Below are positions 49,802 through 58,081 of a stretch of DNA of 64,000 nt, piece by piece (the stretch's first letter is position 1; the number at the start of each line of letters is the position of its first letter). Under the pieces are notes generated by a model. The model was given only the letters and a program-made list of their open reading frames with translations, was not told the DNA's origin and made no database searches. The translations under genes and the position numbers were made by a program. The DNA is from Actinocatenispora thailandica. GTDB lineage: Bacteria > Actinomycetota > Actinomycetes > Mycobacteriales > Micromonosporaceae. Location: contig NZ_AP023355.1 of NCBI RefSeq assembly GCF_016865425.1, positions 4,028,198 through 4,092,197 of the forward strand, given 5' to 3'.

Positions 49802-50470
49802 ATGGTCGGCACTGAGCCGGGCCCCGCCTCCGGCCTCCGGCCCCGTGCAGAAGGCCGGCCCCGGCATCGCCGTCGACAAGCAAGCACCGGGACCACGGCG
49901 TGCTGTCGGGTACGGCCTTGCACATGGTTCTGCGTGGCTATGGTTCGCAGTGGCCCCGGCGAGCACTGCCGCGATGGCCGCACCCTGCCCGCCGGACGCC
50001 TCGCCCCGCAGTCCATCGCGATCCGACTACTACTCACCGACGCGAGCCGACCCACGATGCTGCCGTCCAACGCAGAGACTGGCCAGGACGACCCCGCTGT
50101 ACGAGCGCGAGCCGAGCGGATCATCCGCCGGTCGGTCGAAGGCATCGCCGAACCAGTCCGCGAGCTGGCCGCCATGGGCCTGGTACCCAGCGCCCGCGTC
50201 GAGGTACGCACCCACGACATGCCGCCGTCGTTCAAGCTCTACGTCATCAACCACGCCGAAGCGTTCTTCGGCCTGTACTCGGTGATCGACAACCGGGTAA
50301 GCATCGACGGCACCCCCACCGTCATCCGCGACGTGCTGGGCAAGGACTCGACCCTGTTCCACTTCACCGACACCGACGGAGACACGTCGATCTCCCGCGA
50401 ATTCATCGAACAGGCACAACAGTGGTTCGACACCCGCTGGGACACCATCGCCCAGGAATACCCGCTATGA
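49802..50470 (+). CDS. C-terminal part of a GntR-type regulator, N-terminal HTH missing (probable truncated gene)
   Basis: The frame from ATG 49802 gives 222 residues. Only the part from about 49990 on looks like a protein: APQSIAIRLLLTDASRP, then a helical block and VRTHDMPPSFKLYVINHAEA, FFGLYSVIDNRVSIDG, GKDSTLFHFTDTDGD and a Trp-rich end. That is the effector domain of a class of actinomycete GntR-type regulators whose full-length forms have a winged helix of about 70 residues first. Here the sequence before it is low-complexity and corresponds to the left direct repeat. So the gene was probably cut and fused by recombination. Its stop overlaps the HAD gene start (ATGA), so the operon is otherwise intact. 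Confidence 0.7.
   Translation: MVGTEPGPASGLRPRAEGRPRHRRRQASTGTTACCRVRPCTWFCVAMVRSGPGEHCRDGRTLPAGRLAPQSIAIRLLLTDASRPTMLPSNAETGQDDPAVRARAERIIRRSVEGIAEPVRELAAMGLVPSARVEVRTHDMPPSFKLYVINHAEAFFGLYSVIDNRVSIDGTPTVIRDVLGKDSTLFHFTDTDGDTSISREFIEQAQQWFDTRWDTIAQEYPL
49850..49979. repeat. Left direct repeat of the accessory island (about 130 bp)
   Basis: Aligns by eye with 53689-53824 in the same orientation: shared words include AAGGCCGGCC, CTGTCGGG, CTGCGTGGC, TCGCAGTGG, CGAGC and CTGCCGCGATGGCC, with several short indels. I estimate 70-75% identity. Diverged, so old. The left copy lies inside the truncated regulator frame. Confidence 0.75.
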
Positions 50471-51168
50471 CCCCCGCCCAGATCTTCGCCGCCACCCGCC
50501 TGATCCTGCTCGACTTCGACGGACCGACCGCCCACCTGTTCGCCGGCACCCCGGCCCGGGTCGTCGCGGATCGACTCGCCGCCCAACTCGCCGCGGCCGG
50601 TGTCCCACTACCCGACGACGTCGACCAGTACGGACCGCCCGAACTCGGCGCCGAACTCATCCGTCAGCACCGCGACCAGGCCGACACCATCGAAGCCCTA
50701 GTGACCGCCGCCGAGGTCGAAGCCGCCCGCACTGCCGAGCCGACCCCCGGATGTCGAGACATGCTCTCCGCCGCCCACCGCGCCGGTCGCCCCGTCGTCA
50801 TGGTCAGCAACAACTCAGCCGCCGCCGTCCGCGCCTACCTCAGCAAACACCAGCTCACCGGCTACGTTGCCGAGGTCATCGGCCGGCCGCACGCCGCACC
50901 CGAACGCATGAAACCCAACCCATGGCCGCTACAAGAAGCCGCACGACGGCACCAGGTCTCAGCCACGACCTGCGTCCTGATCGGCGACTCCGTCACCGAC
51001 ATCGAGGCAGCCCGAGCCGCAGGATCTGCCAGCATCGGCTACGCCAACAAACACGGCAAAGCTGCCCGCCTCACCGATGCCGGCGCCACCACCACGGTCA
51101 CCGACATGCGCGAACTCGCCGAGGCACTCTGCCCGGACACCGGCACCGAGGATCGGACGATGCCATGA
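50467..51168 (+). CDS. HAD family hydrolase
   Basis: A 233-residue haloacid dehalogenase-like phosphatase. Motif I is LILLDFDGPTAHLF: the first Asp is present, and the usual DxD second acid becomes Gly (DFDGP), so this matches beta-phosphoglucomutase/phosphoglycolate-type DxDGxL only if DFD is used as D1-D3. Motif II is VVMVSNNSAAAV (Ser) and motif III/IV MKPNPWPLQEAARR with CVLIGDSVTDIEAARAAG (GDSxxD). Starts in an ATGA overlap with the truncated regulator and ends in another ATGA overlap with the kinase gene, so the three are tightly coupled. It probably dephosphorylates a small metabolite; substrate unknown. Confidence 0.9.
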   Translation: MTPAQIFAATRLILLDFDGPTAHLFAGTPARVVADRLAAQLAAAGVPLPDDVDQYGPPELGAELIRQHRDQADTIEALVTAAEVEAARTAEPTPGCRDMLSAAHRAGRPVVMVSNNSAAAVRAYLSKHQLTGYVAEVIGRPHAAPERMKPNPWPLQEAARRHQVSATTCVLIGDSVTDIEAARAAGSASIGYANKHGKAARLTDAGATTTVTDMRELAEALCPDTGTEDRTMP

Positions 51169-51986
51169 CCGAACTCGCCCATCTCGCCGTACCGGAAGAC
51201 GTCCGACAGCAGGTTCACCGCCGCTGGCCAACCGCCGGTCCCGCATGGTCCGCCGTAGTCGTCAACGAGCTGCACGAGCTACTGACCGAACACCACGCGA
51301 CCCACCCGCAGGTCATGCCCGCCCGCTACGGCCTGGTCGTCAGCGCCAACACCCCGACCGGCACCCTCGTGTTCCGATCCACGCCGGACCCCGACGGAGT
51401 ACACCAAGCAGCGGTTAGCCCAGCCCTCGCCGAACTCGACGTGTCTCCGCGCCTCCACCAGGTCCGCACCACCGACACCGGCGTGTGGACCGTCATGGAT
51501 CGCATCACCCCGGGCGTCCCACTCGGCGATCTCACCGAGCCGCCAACGCTTGACGCCATCGTCGGAATGCTTCGACCCCTCGCCGGCCAGCCAACACCAG
51601 CCGCCGACCTGCCCAGCCTCTTCGACTGGCTCCGTGACCGCCTCACCGACGATCACCTCAACGACCTACCCCGAGGCCGCAGCGTCGCACCGCTGTCTGA
51701 GCGCCTCCAGGCCCTCGCCCTCCTGGACGAACTCGCCCACGACCACGTACCCGCCCTCTGCCACGGCGACACCTCACCATGGAACATCCTCACCGGCGAC
51801 CGCCTGTACCTCATCGACCCCCGAGGCGTCGCAGGAGAACTGGCCTACGACGCCGCCATCATCGCCCTCAAAGCCGCCGACAAAATACCCATCTCACGGA
51901 CATCGAAAGCGCTTGGAGCGGCGCTAGGCATCACCCCTGAGCGAATTACCATCTGGGTGTCGGTCGGAGTCGCCGCCAGCACGTGA
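51165..51986 (+). CDS. Aminoglycoside phosphotransferase-like kinase
   Basis: A 273-residue APH-like protein overlapping the HAD gene by 4 nt. The kinase signature is LCHGDTSPWNILTGDRLYLIDPRG (HGDxxxxN, then metal-binding IDPRG with Asp), preceded by the hinge-like VMDRITPGVPLG. The N-terminal nucleotide-binding lobe is less clear (VVSANTPTGTLVFRSTPDP). The C-terminus ends in VSVGVAAST. A HAD phosphatase coupled to a small-molecule kinase suggests a phosphorylation/dephosphorylation pair acting on one metabolite, or regulator-inducer handling. This is inference. Confidence 0.88.
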   Translation: MTELAHLAVPEDVRQQVHRRWPTAGPAWSAVVVNELHELLTEHHATHPQVMPARYGLVVSANTPTGTLVFRSTPDPDGVHQAAVSPALAELDVSPRLHQVRTTDTGVWTVMDRITPGVPLGDLTEPPTLDAIVGMLRPLAGQPTPAADLPSLFDWLRDRLTDDHLNDLPRGRSVAPLSERLQALALLDELAHDHVPALCHGDTSPWNILTGDRLYLIDPRGVAGELAYDAAIIALKAADKIPISRTSKALGAALGITPERITIWVSVGVAAST

Positions 51987-52055
51987 GCCCTGCGTTATCA
52001 GCATTCCATAGAGAGCACGGGATATCAGCTCGCATGAGACTCAGTAGTAGGCACT

Positions 52056-53393
52056 TCAATCTTCATCGAGCAGAGGAGCAGGTCCAGCCTCCCGATCCAT
52101 AGCCTCGCGAGTCGCCGATTCCGCTTCAGTATCGGATGCGACCGAGTCGCCAGGCAACTCGCTCAGTATGCCAACAACCTCCAGCGGAACCTCAAAGTGA
52201 GAGGTTTTCACACCATCTTCATATCTCGCAGCAAGTAGTAGTGGCACCCCGTAGGGCACATTGGACTCTTGCTGCAGTTCAGAAGTAATTCGAGCTACAG
52301 GCTTCGTAAATCCCCTAAGCATCTGAGACTCATCGCGGTTATCTAGCTCATACACACGATCCCGCGGGATGCGTCCGCCCAATCGCGCAGCCTCACGAAT
52401 CACGCTACCTTGCGCGTAGCCTTGCCGATCAAGTTGATCGAGGACAGCCAGGACGGACTGACGTGTCCACGGAACCAGATCTGCGACCTCGTTCTGAATT
52501 CTTTCAACCTCTTGCGCCGACTCAGGTCGCGTTCCTACGCCGACAGCATTGGACTGCTTTAGGAGATGTGCGGGTTCCAGCAGATATAGCCTTTTTCCAG
52601 AGACTCCAAAGTACTCGCTAACCAGTTCCGTACGCGGACCGATAATCCAGCCGCCACTAGACCTGTTCCACCAATCCTCTTTCGTATCCGCCGTGATCAA
52701 TACAAGATCTAGTCCTTGACGCCCGCCCTCCGCCAGAAGCTCTACCCAGATCAAGTAATCACCGGAGGCACCTTCAGGTAAGTCGGATTCCAGCTTCTCG
52801 CGATCCATATATCCGGGCGGTTCTTCGTTAGCAACTCGCCGGGCACCTTCCTCGACCGCAGACTCCCAGGAGTCCGCATCAAGCGGGTCGCCGACAGAAT
52901 CCGTAAGAAGCGAGTTCAGCTTGACAAGAAGGGTGTCCTCTTTCGTCGGCGTATGTGCCATGGGCGCATCAACAGGCCGAGGTTGGATCTCTTGCAATAA
53001 TTCTCCGAAGAATGAGTCAATCTTTTCCTCAAACTGACGCACTTGAGTTCCAGACAATGCCGTACTCGATGCCCATCGCTTAATGGCATCTTGCGTAGAC
53101 TTACAGTTCTTTTCAAGCGCCTTGCGCGCATCTCGACCGGCATTGCCAAGATTATCCAATACCGTCTGCCGGTTTCGCCAAAACTCGCGAGCAACCTGGC
53201 TCGGAACGAACAACCGATTGCTCACTCGCTCAAGAACGTTGAGGATGTCCTCTACGGTCTCCGCATTATAGCGATAGAGATTCAAGAGCACATTCGTATC
53301 GAGCGCAATGATTCCCTCATTCAACGCGTCTCGTATTTCGTCTCCAGTCGGGATCTGATAATCTTCGAAACCCCTTAATAGATCCCTTGTCAT
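52056..53393 (-). CDS. PIN-like domain protein (PIN_8 type), probable nuclease, horizontally acquired
   Basis: A 445-residue protein with an N-terminal PIN-like domain: IIALDTNVLLNLYRYNAET (first Asp, about residue 32), FVPSQVAREFWRNRQTVLDN (Glu), GDYLIWVELLAEG (Asp), DLVLITADTKEDWWNRSSG (C-terminal Asp). These are the acidic metal-binding positions of PIN nucleases. A helical middle section and a C-terminal domain with IPRDRVYELDNRDESQMLRG-type sequence follow. ATG 53393 has AGGGGA upstream. The gene is conspicuously AT-rich relative to everything else, so recent transfer is likely. Stand-alone PIN_8 proteins of this length occur in defence islands; a role against phage or plasmids is inference. 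Confidence 0.88.
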   Translation of the reverse strand: MTRDLLRGFEDYQIPTGDEIRDALNEGIIALDTNVLLNLYRYNAETVEDILNVLERVSNRLFVPSQVAREFWRNRQTVLDNLGNAGRDARKALEKNCKSTQDAIKRWASSTALSGTQVRQFEEKIDSFFGELLQEIQPRPVDAPMAHTPTKEDTLLVKLNSLLTDSVGDPLDADSWESAVEEGARRVANEEPPGYMDREKLESDLPEGASGDYLIWVELLAEGGRQGLDLVLITADTKEDWWNRSSGGWIIGPRTELVSEYFGVSGKRLYLLEPAHLLKQSNAVGVGTRPESAQEVERIQNEVADLVPWTRQSVLAVLDQLDRQGYAQGSVIREAARLGGRIPRDRVYELDNRDESQMLRGFTKPVARITSELQQESNVPYGVPLLLAARYEDGVKTSHFEVPLEVVGILSELPGDSVASDTEAESATREAMDREAGPAPLLDED

Positions 53394-53407
53394 ATCGTCC
53401 CCTCAGC

Positions 53408-53436
53408 TTTATCCGAATACGCGACAATCGTATCAA
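53408..53436 (-). promoter_or_regulatory. Housekeeping-type promoter of the PIN gene
   Basis: On the minus strand TTGATA (53436-53431) and GATAAA (53413-53408) are spaced 17 nt. The -10 ends 15 nt before the ATG, with AGGGGA between. It is unusually consensus-like for this genome and fits an acquired gene with its own promoter. Confidence 0.68.
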
Positions 53437-53453
53437 CGAGATCGCCCAAAGTG

Positions 53454-53564
53454 CTAGCCCAGATCGACCTGTGCATCGGATACACGCTTCCACCCAGACA
53501 GTGGTGTCGACCATTCGGCGGGCCAGATGGGAACGAGTGTCACGGGTAGATCGACGGAGGACAT
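53454..53564 (-). CDS. Possible small protein or gene remnant, 36 codons
   Basis: From ATG 53564 the frame reads MSSVDLPVTLVPIWPAEWST, then PLSGWKRVSDAQVDLG and TAG. It is Trp-rich and non-repetitive, so it may be a real short protein or the tail of a lost gene. It sits 60 nt upstream of the PIN gene on the same strand. No family recognised. Confidence 0.3.
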   Translation of the reverse strand: MSSVDLPVTLVPIWPAEWSTPLSGWKRVSDAQVDLG

Positions 53565-53688
53565 GGTCAGCCGCGGTTGTACTGCCGAATTGGTCTCTAC
53601 TGGATCAAGGCGCCGCTGACGCGGCGCAGGCGCCGAGCACGGTCCGGGAAGGCCCGCCCGCCTACGGCCTGGCGGCCTCGGCGGGCGG

Positions 53689-53824
53689 AAGGCCGGCCCG
53701 CGCCCGGCGCCGCCGTCGACGAGCAGCACCAGGACCAGGGCGAGGCTGTCGGGCACCGTCTTACGCTCGCCTCTGCGTGGCCACCGGTCGCAGTGGTTCC
53801 GGGCGAGCGCTGCCGCGATGGCCC
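53689..53824. repeat. Right direct repeat of the accessory island (about 130 bp)
   Basis: Same orientation and similar length as 49850-49979; see there for shared words. The interval between the copies (about 3.8 kb) holds the HAD, kinase and PIN genes plus the truncated regulator. Confidence 0.75.
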
Positions 53825-54098
53825 AACCCCGGGGCCATCTTGCCCTCGAGGATTCGCCGGTCACGGTCCGCCGGACGAGACGAGCCGCAGCGCGGCGTTC
53901 CGGCCTTCACCGCCTGGCCGTGCCTGAGCAGCACGGCACGAGCAGCACGGCCCGAGCCACACAGCCAGGGCATGCCTCCGGCGGGGGCGCTCAGGCTCCG
54001 GGATGGACGGGGACAGCCGGGCGGGTGCAGGTCGGTGGGTAGTTGCCGAGAGGCTGCCCATCCCGCCCGCCGACGACCCAGGCGATGCCGTAGCAGAC

Positions 54099-54160
54099 CT
54101 GTCCTGTCTGGCGAAGGTCGTACGTCCGGTCGGGCGCTCCACCTTCACCAGACAGGACAG
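54099..54160. repeat. Long inverted repeat with 22-bp arms
   Basis: CTGTCCTGTCTGG at 54099-54111 faces its perfect complement at 54148-54160, and the arms extend by about nine more positions (20 of 22 matching) around an 18-nt loop. It could be a bidirectional terminator, downstream of rnpB on the minus strand, or a mobile-element end. Confidence 0.8.
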
Positions 54161-54264
54161 CCCCGCTACCCCAGAGGGTGGGCCGACGGCAGACGGGATG
54201 GACAGACAGTGACGCCCCGACGGTGGAGATCCGTCGAGGCATCGAGCGGTGCGCGGTCCCGATC

Positions 54265-54318
54265 CTGGGCCGTCGCTGGGCCGTCTGGGGGCCGTCTGGG
54301 CCGTGGCTGGGCCGTCAA
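54265..54318. repeat. Short tandem repeats (TGGGCCGTC-like) downstream of rnpB
   Basis: Four to five copies of a 9-11 bp unit (CTGGGCCGTC with substitutions) lie about 90-140 bp beyond the rnpB 3' end. Confidence 0.7.
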
Positions 54319-54407
54319 ACGACGACCGATGCCGACCGAGGATGACCAACGACGCCCGATGTTTGTCAGGTCAGAGACCCACTACGGGGCCGGGAGCTGG
54401 GGTGGGG

Positions 54408-54820
54408 TGGACGAGTCGGCCGGTACGCCGGGTTCTGTGCCCGGGGCGCCTTGCGGCACTGCCCCGGGTGACGGCCATCCATCTAGGCCCGCCGTCGCCG
54501 GCGGGCTCGAGCGGTCTACCCGCAGGCTCGGGCGGGCTACCCTCGAACGCCTGCGCAGGCCGTGTCGCCACGGCCCTTGTGACCTTGCTCCGGGTGGGGT
54601 TTACCGAGCCGCCCCGGTCACCCGGGGCGCTGGTGGTCTCTTACACCACCGTTTCACCCTTACCACGGCCGCCGAAGCGGCCGTGGCGGTCTGTTTTCTG
54701 TGGCACTGTCCCGCGGGTCGCCCCGGGTTGCCGTTGACAACCACCCTGCCCTGTGGAGCCCGGACGTTCCTCGGCGCCGGGATCGCTCCCGGCGACGCGA
54801 CCGTCTGGCCGGCTCGTCCA
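54408..54820 (-). ncRNA. rnpB: RNase P RNA (bacterial type A)
   Basis: Catalytic RNA that matures tRNA 5' ends. On the minus strand the conserved elements occur in order: GAGGAACGTCC near the 5' end, ACAGGGCAGGGTGGTTG, ACAGTGCCACAGAAAACAG, GGTAAGGGTGAAACGGTGG, TAAACCCCACCCGGAGCAA, AGATGGATGGCC and ACAGAACCCGGCGTAC near the 3' end. P1 can pair: GACGAG (5') with CTCGTC (3'), which sets the ends at about 54820 and 54408. Total about 410 nt, normal for actinomycetes. Ends are good to a few bases. It adjoins the accessory island and an ArsR-like gene. Confidence 0.97.
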
Positions 54821-54856
54821 CCGCGGCCATCGTACGTCGCTGCCCACCGCCGGTGA

Positions 54857-55849
54857 TCACCCGGTACCGGCGGCGCAGGAGGTGATGAGCGCGTCGGCGA
54901 GCGCGGTCTGCCGGTACAGCACCTCGTGGCGGTGCCGGTCGGCGGTGACCAGGCCGGCCGAGCGCAGTACGGCGAGGTGTGCGGACACGGTGGCCGGGGC
55001 GAGCCCGAGCCGGTGGGCCAGCGCGGTGGTGGCGGCCGGTTCGGACAGCGAGAGCAGTACCCGACCGCGACCGCGACCGAGCAGCCGGGCGAGCGATCCG
55101 TCGGGGTCCGGCGCGGGGCGCCACAGGGTCGCGGCGCCGCGCACCGGGTACACCAGCGTCGGCTGCCAGGGAGGCGGGAAACCGGTCGCGATCCGGTTGC
55201 CGAGGAAGGCGCTGGGCATCAGCAGCAGCCCGGCGCCGTCGAGGTGCCGGTCGTGGCCCCAATGTGCGGCGAAGGTGAGCACCCCGTCGGCGTACGACAG
55301 GCGCGCGTGCAGGTCGTCGAGCATCCGGGCGAGCCCGTGGTCGGCGAGCAGCCGGGCCCGGTACGCGATGTCGGCCTCCAGCAGCCCGCGCAGCCGCGGC
55401 CACTCCGGTTCGATCGCGGCGTGCCAGACCGCTTCGAGCAGGTCGGCGAGGCGGCCGACGGTGGCGGCGGGATCGGCGAGCAGTTCCGGCGCGGCGTGCC
55501 GGGCCTCCGGGTCGCCGGGGCGGTCGAGGCTGAGCGCGAGTTCGCGGGCGGCGACGGCCGGGGCGGTCTCGCGGACCCGGGCGAGTTCGGCGTCGAACGT
55601 GCCGGCCGGGCCGACCGGTGGCGGGGCGACGAAGTCCGGCGTGTACCCGCGGACCGGCAGCACCGCGTACAGCGGGGACAGGTCGACGTCGGCGAGCGCC
55701 GTCCGGGCTCGGCGTACCCAGGGCAGGTGGTGCGTCTCGGTCGCGTCGCGCAGCTCGTACAGCGCCGCGTGCGCCTCCCACAGCGGCGAGATCGCGAACC
55801 GGCAGCGCAGCGCGTCGTCCTGGCTGAACCGCAGGGTGACCGCCATCAT
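54857..55849 (-). CDS. DUF5937/ArsR-type HTH transcriptional regulator
   Basis: A 330-residue protein starting at ATG 55849 with GAGGAG upstream. The long N-terminal domain (about 1-230) matches the actinomycete DUF5937 type (LRFSQDDALRCRFAISPLWE, then WGHDRHLDGAGLLLMPSAF). The C-terminal ArsR-like winged helix follows: LGLAPATVSAHLAVLRSAGLV and TADRHRHEVLYRQTALADAL. It is divergent from the MFS transporter gene with 55 nt between starts, so it is very probably its repressor. The inducer is unknown. It starts close to the 5' side of rnpB, on the same strand, with a 36-nt gap. Confidence 0.88.
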   Translation of the reverse strand: MMAVTLRFSQDDALRCRFAISPLWEAHAALYELRDATETHHLPWVRRARTALADVDLSPLYAVLPVRGYTPDFVAPPPVGPAGTFDAELARVRETAPAVAARELALSLDRPGDPEARHAAPELLADPAATVGRLADLLEAVWHAAIEPEWPRLRGLLEADIAYRARLLADHGLARMLDDLHARLSYADGVLTFAAHWGHDRHLDGAGLLLMPSAFLGNRIATGFPPPWQPTLVYPVRGAATLWRPAPDPDGSLARLLGRGRGRVLLSLSEPAATTALAHRLGLAPATVSAHLAVLRSAGLVTADRHRHEVLYRQTALADALITSCAAGTG

Positions 55850-55904
55850 TCGCTCCTCACCGAATCTCTCGCTGTCGACGGTACCGGCCGCCAAGCTGCC
55901 GGGT

Positions 55905-57128
55905 ATGGCTGTCACCCGGTACCGGGCGGTGTTCGCGGTCCGCGAGTACCGCCCGGTGTTTCTCGCGCACGTGATCTCGATGCTCGGCACGATGGTGGCC
56001 GAGGTCGCGCTGTCCGTCCTGGTGTACCGGACGACCGGCTCGGCGTTCCTGACCGCGGCGACGTTCGCCGTCGGGTTCGTCCCGTACGCGCTGGGCGGCA
56101 CCGTGCTCGCCTCGATCGCCGACCGCTACCCGACCCGATCGGTGCTGGTCGGGTGCAACCTGCTGTCCGCGGTGCTGGTCGCCGCGATGGCGGTACCCGG
56201 GCTGCCGGTGGGCGCCCTGCTCGCGTTGCGGTTCGCCAGCGCCACCGTGACGCCGATCTTCGGCGCCGCCCGCGCGGCGAGCATCCCGGAGATCGTGCCG
56301 GGCCCGGCCGCGGTACTGGCGCGCTCGCTGATCCGGGTGGTGACGCAGGCGGCGCAGCTGGCCGGGTTCGCGGTCGGCGGGCTGCTGCTCGTCCTGGTGT
56401 CGCCGCGGTTCGCGCTGGTCGGCGAGGCGGCTGGTTTCGTGGTCTCGGCGCTGCTGCTGCGGATCGGGACCCGGTGGCGGCCGGCGCGCGGCGGTGCCGG
56501 CAGCATGCTGGGCGACTCGGTACGCGGGCTGCGCGCGGTCTTCGGCGCGCCGCGGATCCGGGCGCTGCTGGCGCTGTGGTGGGTGCCGCCGGTGTTCGCG
56601 GTGGCACCGGAGGCGCTCGCCGCACCGTACGCGCACGGCATCGGGCAGGGCCCGGTCGGCCTCGGGCTGCTGATGACCGCGGTACCGGCCGGCACGGTAC
56701 TCGGTGAGCTCGGTGCCGGGCTGCTCTCCGAGCGGCTCCGGTCGCGGCTGGTGCTGCCGCTGGCGATCGGTTCGCTGGCCCCGCTGACGGCGTTCGTGGT
56801 CCATCCCGGGCTGCCGGTGGCGGTGCTGGCCCTGTTCGGCGCCGGGCTGTGCTCGGCCTACCTGGTGGGGCTCGACCAGTGGTTCCTCGCCGCGGTACCG
56901 GAACGGTTGGCCGGCCGGGCGATGGCGGTCAACTCCGGCGGGCTGATGCTCGGCCAGGCGGTCGGGATGGCCGCCGCCGGTGCTGCCGCGGAGTACCTCG
57001 CGCCGCACCTGGTGGTGGTGGTCGCGGCGGTGCTGGGGCTGGGCGCCACCGCGGTCACCGCCCAGCGGGTGCGCCGCAGCGCCACCCTTCTGGTCGAGCC
57101 GGCCCTGGCGGACACGTCGACCGGTTAG
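55905..57128 (+). CDS. MFS transporter
   Basis: A 407-residue 12-helix major facilitator. ATG 55905. Early sequence MAVTRYRAVFAVREYRPVFL leads into helix 1; the loop 2-3 motif is DRYPTRSVLVGCNLL (a GxLaDRxGRr-like pattern), with AGTVLGELGAGLLSERLRSRL after helix 6 for the repeat. No substrate binding residues are diagnostic. Group resemblance is to actinomycete proton-antiport drug exporters. The divergent DUF5937/ArsR regulator supports an inducible exporter. Ligand unknown. Confidence 0.9.
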   Translation: MAVTRYRAVFAVREYRPVFLAHVISMLGTMVAEVALSVLVYRTTGSAFLTAATFAVGFVPYALGGTVLASIADRYPTRSVLVGCNLLSAVLVAAMAVPGLPVGALLALRFASATVTPIFGAARAASIPEIVPGPAAVLARSLIRVVTQAAQLAGFAVGGLLLVLVSPRFALVGEAAGFVVSALLLRIGTRWRPARGGAGSMLGDSVRGLRAVFGAPRIRALLALWWVPPVFAVAPEALAAPYAHGIGQGPVGLGLLMTAVPAGTVLGELGAGLLSERLRSRLVLPLAIGSLAPLTAFVVHPGLPVAVLALFGAGLCSAYLVGLDQWFLAAVPERLAGRAMAVNSGGLMLGQAVGMAAAGAAAEYLAPHLVVVVAAVLGLGATAVTAQRVRRSATLLVEPALADTSTG

Positions 57129-57233
57129 CGAGGTCCGCCCGGCCAGCCACCCGATTCGTGCCGTGCCGCCACGCTTCCGATGCGACCGGCAAGGCCGGGC
57201 GGGCGACCAGCCGGCGCGGGTAACGTCCGGGGG

Positions 57234-58071
57234 ATGGCGTTTCGGTTGTTTCGGGGCGAGACGCCGGGCGGCTGGTGGACGATGGCCTACCGGCCACCGG
57301 CGCCGGCGCTGGCCGGGCTGGTGCGCCGGTTACCGGGAGAGTTCGGTGCGGCCGGTGCGCCGGCGGGAGGCGCCGACCGGCGACGTGGCGGTGATCCTGA
57401 CCTTCGGGCCGCCGATCGACGTGCTGGACGGCGCCCGCCGGCAGACTCTCACCGGCAGCTTCGTCGCCGGCGTCGGCGACCGGTACTCGACGACCGAGTA
57501 CCACGGCGAGCAGTACGGGCTGGAGATCGTGCTGTCCCCGCCCGGAGCCCGGCGGCTGCTGGGCCTGCCGCTCAGCGAACTGGGCCGGCCCACCGTCGGT
57601 CTCGGCGACCTGCTCGGGCCGGCGGCCGACCGGCTGCTCGACCGGCTCGCCTGCGCGCCGGACTGGGCGACCCGCTTCGATCTGCTCGACACCGACCTGG
57701 CCGGGCTCGCCACCGCGACCCCACCGGCGCCGGTCGCCGAGCGGGCGTGGCGGCTGCTGATCGGTACCGGTGGACGGATCGGGGTGGCGCAGCTCGCCGC
57801 CGAACTCGGCTGCAGCCGGCGGTACCTGTCCAGCCGGTTCGCCGAGCTGACCGGGGTGTCGCCCAAGACGTACGGCCGGATCGTGCGGTGCCGGGCGGCC
57901 CGGCGGCTGCTGTCGGGCGGGCCGGCGCCGCTGGCCGAGGTCGCCGCCCGCTGCGGATACTTCGACGAGGCGCACCTGGCCCGGGACTTCCGGTCGCTGG
58001 TCGGGGTGAGCCCGGCACGCTGGCAGGACGAGTTCCCATTCTTCCAAGCCACCGGCGGGCCGGCCGGCTAG
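57234..58071 (+). pseudogene. AraC-type regulator, interrupted by an apparent frameshift near residue 30
   Basis: From ATG 57234 the frame reads MAFRLFRGETPGGWWTMAYR and continues to ALAGLVRR, then becomes unconvincing. The next frame, from about 57325, carries the rest: GYRESSVRPVRRREAPTGDV, AVILTFGPPIDVL, a ligand domain (GSFVAGVGDRYSTTEYHG), and the AraC HTH (IGVAQLAAELGCSRRYLSSR, CRAARRLLSGGPAPLAEV, FDEAHLARDFRSLVGVSP). A one-base deletion in the GCGCCGG run near 57322 would join LAGLV to GYRESS. TAACGT 8 nt before ATG suggests a leaderless start. Either a pseudogene or a sequence error. No target known. Confidence 0.72.
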
Positions 58072-58081
58072 CGTCGCGGGA

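Larger units (their letters stand above)
53565..54407. other. Gene-free, rearranged-looking stretch between the PIN gene and rnpB
   Basis: About 840 bases with no convincing gene. It contains the right direct repeat, a long inverted repeat and a tandem repeat, listed separately. Open frames on both strands translate to Arg/Pro/Gly-rich low-complexity sequence. Confidence 0.6.

Noticed and set aside
53640-53980. Possible transposase relic in the right repeat
   Set aside because: Similarity to the left repeat is clear, but no transposase motif could be recognised in any frame.
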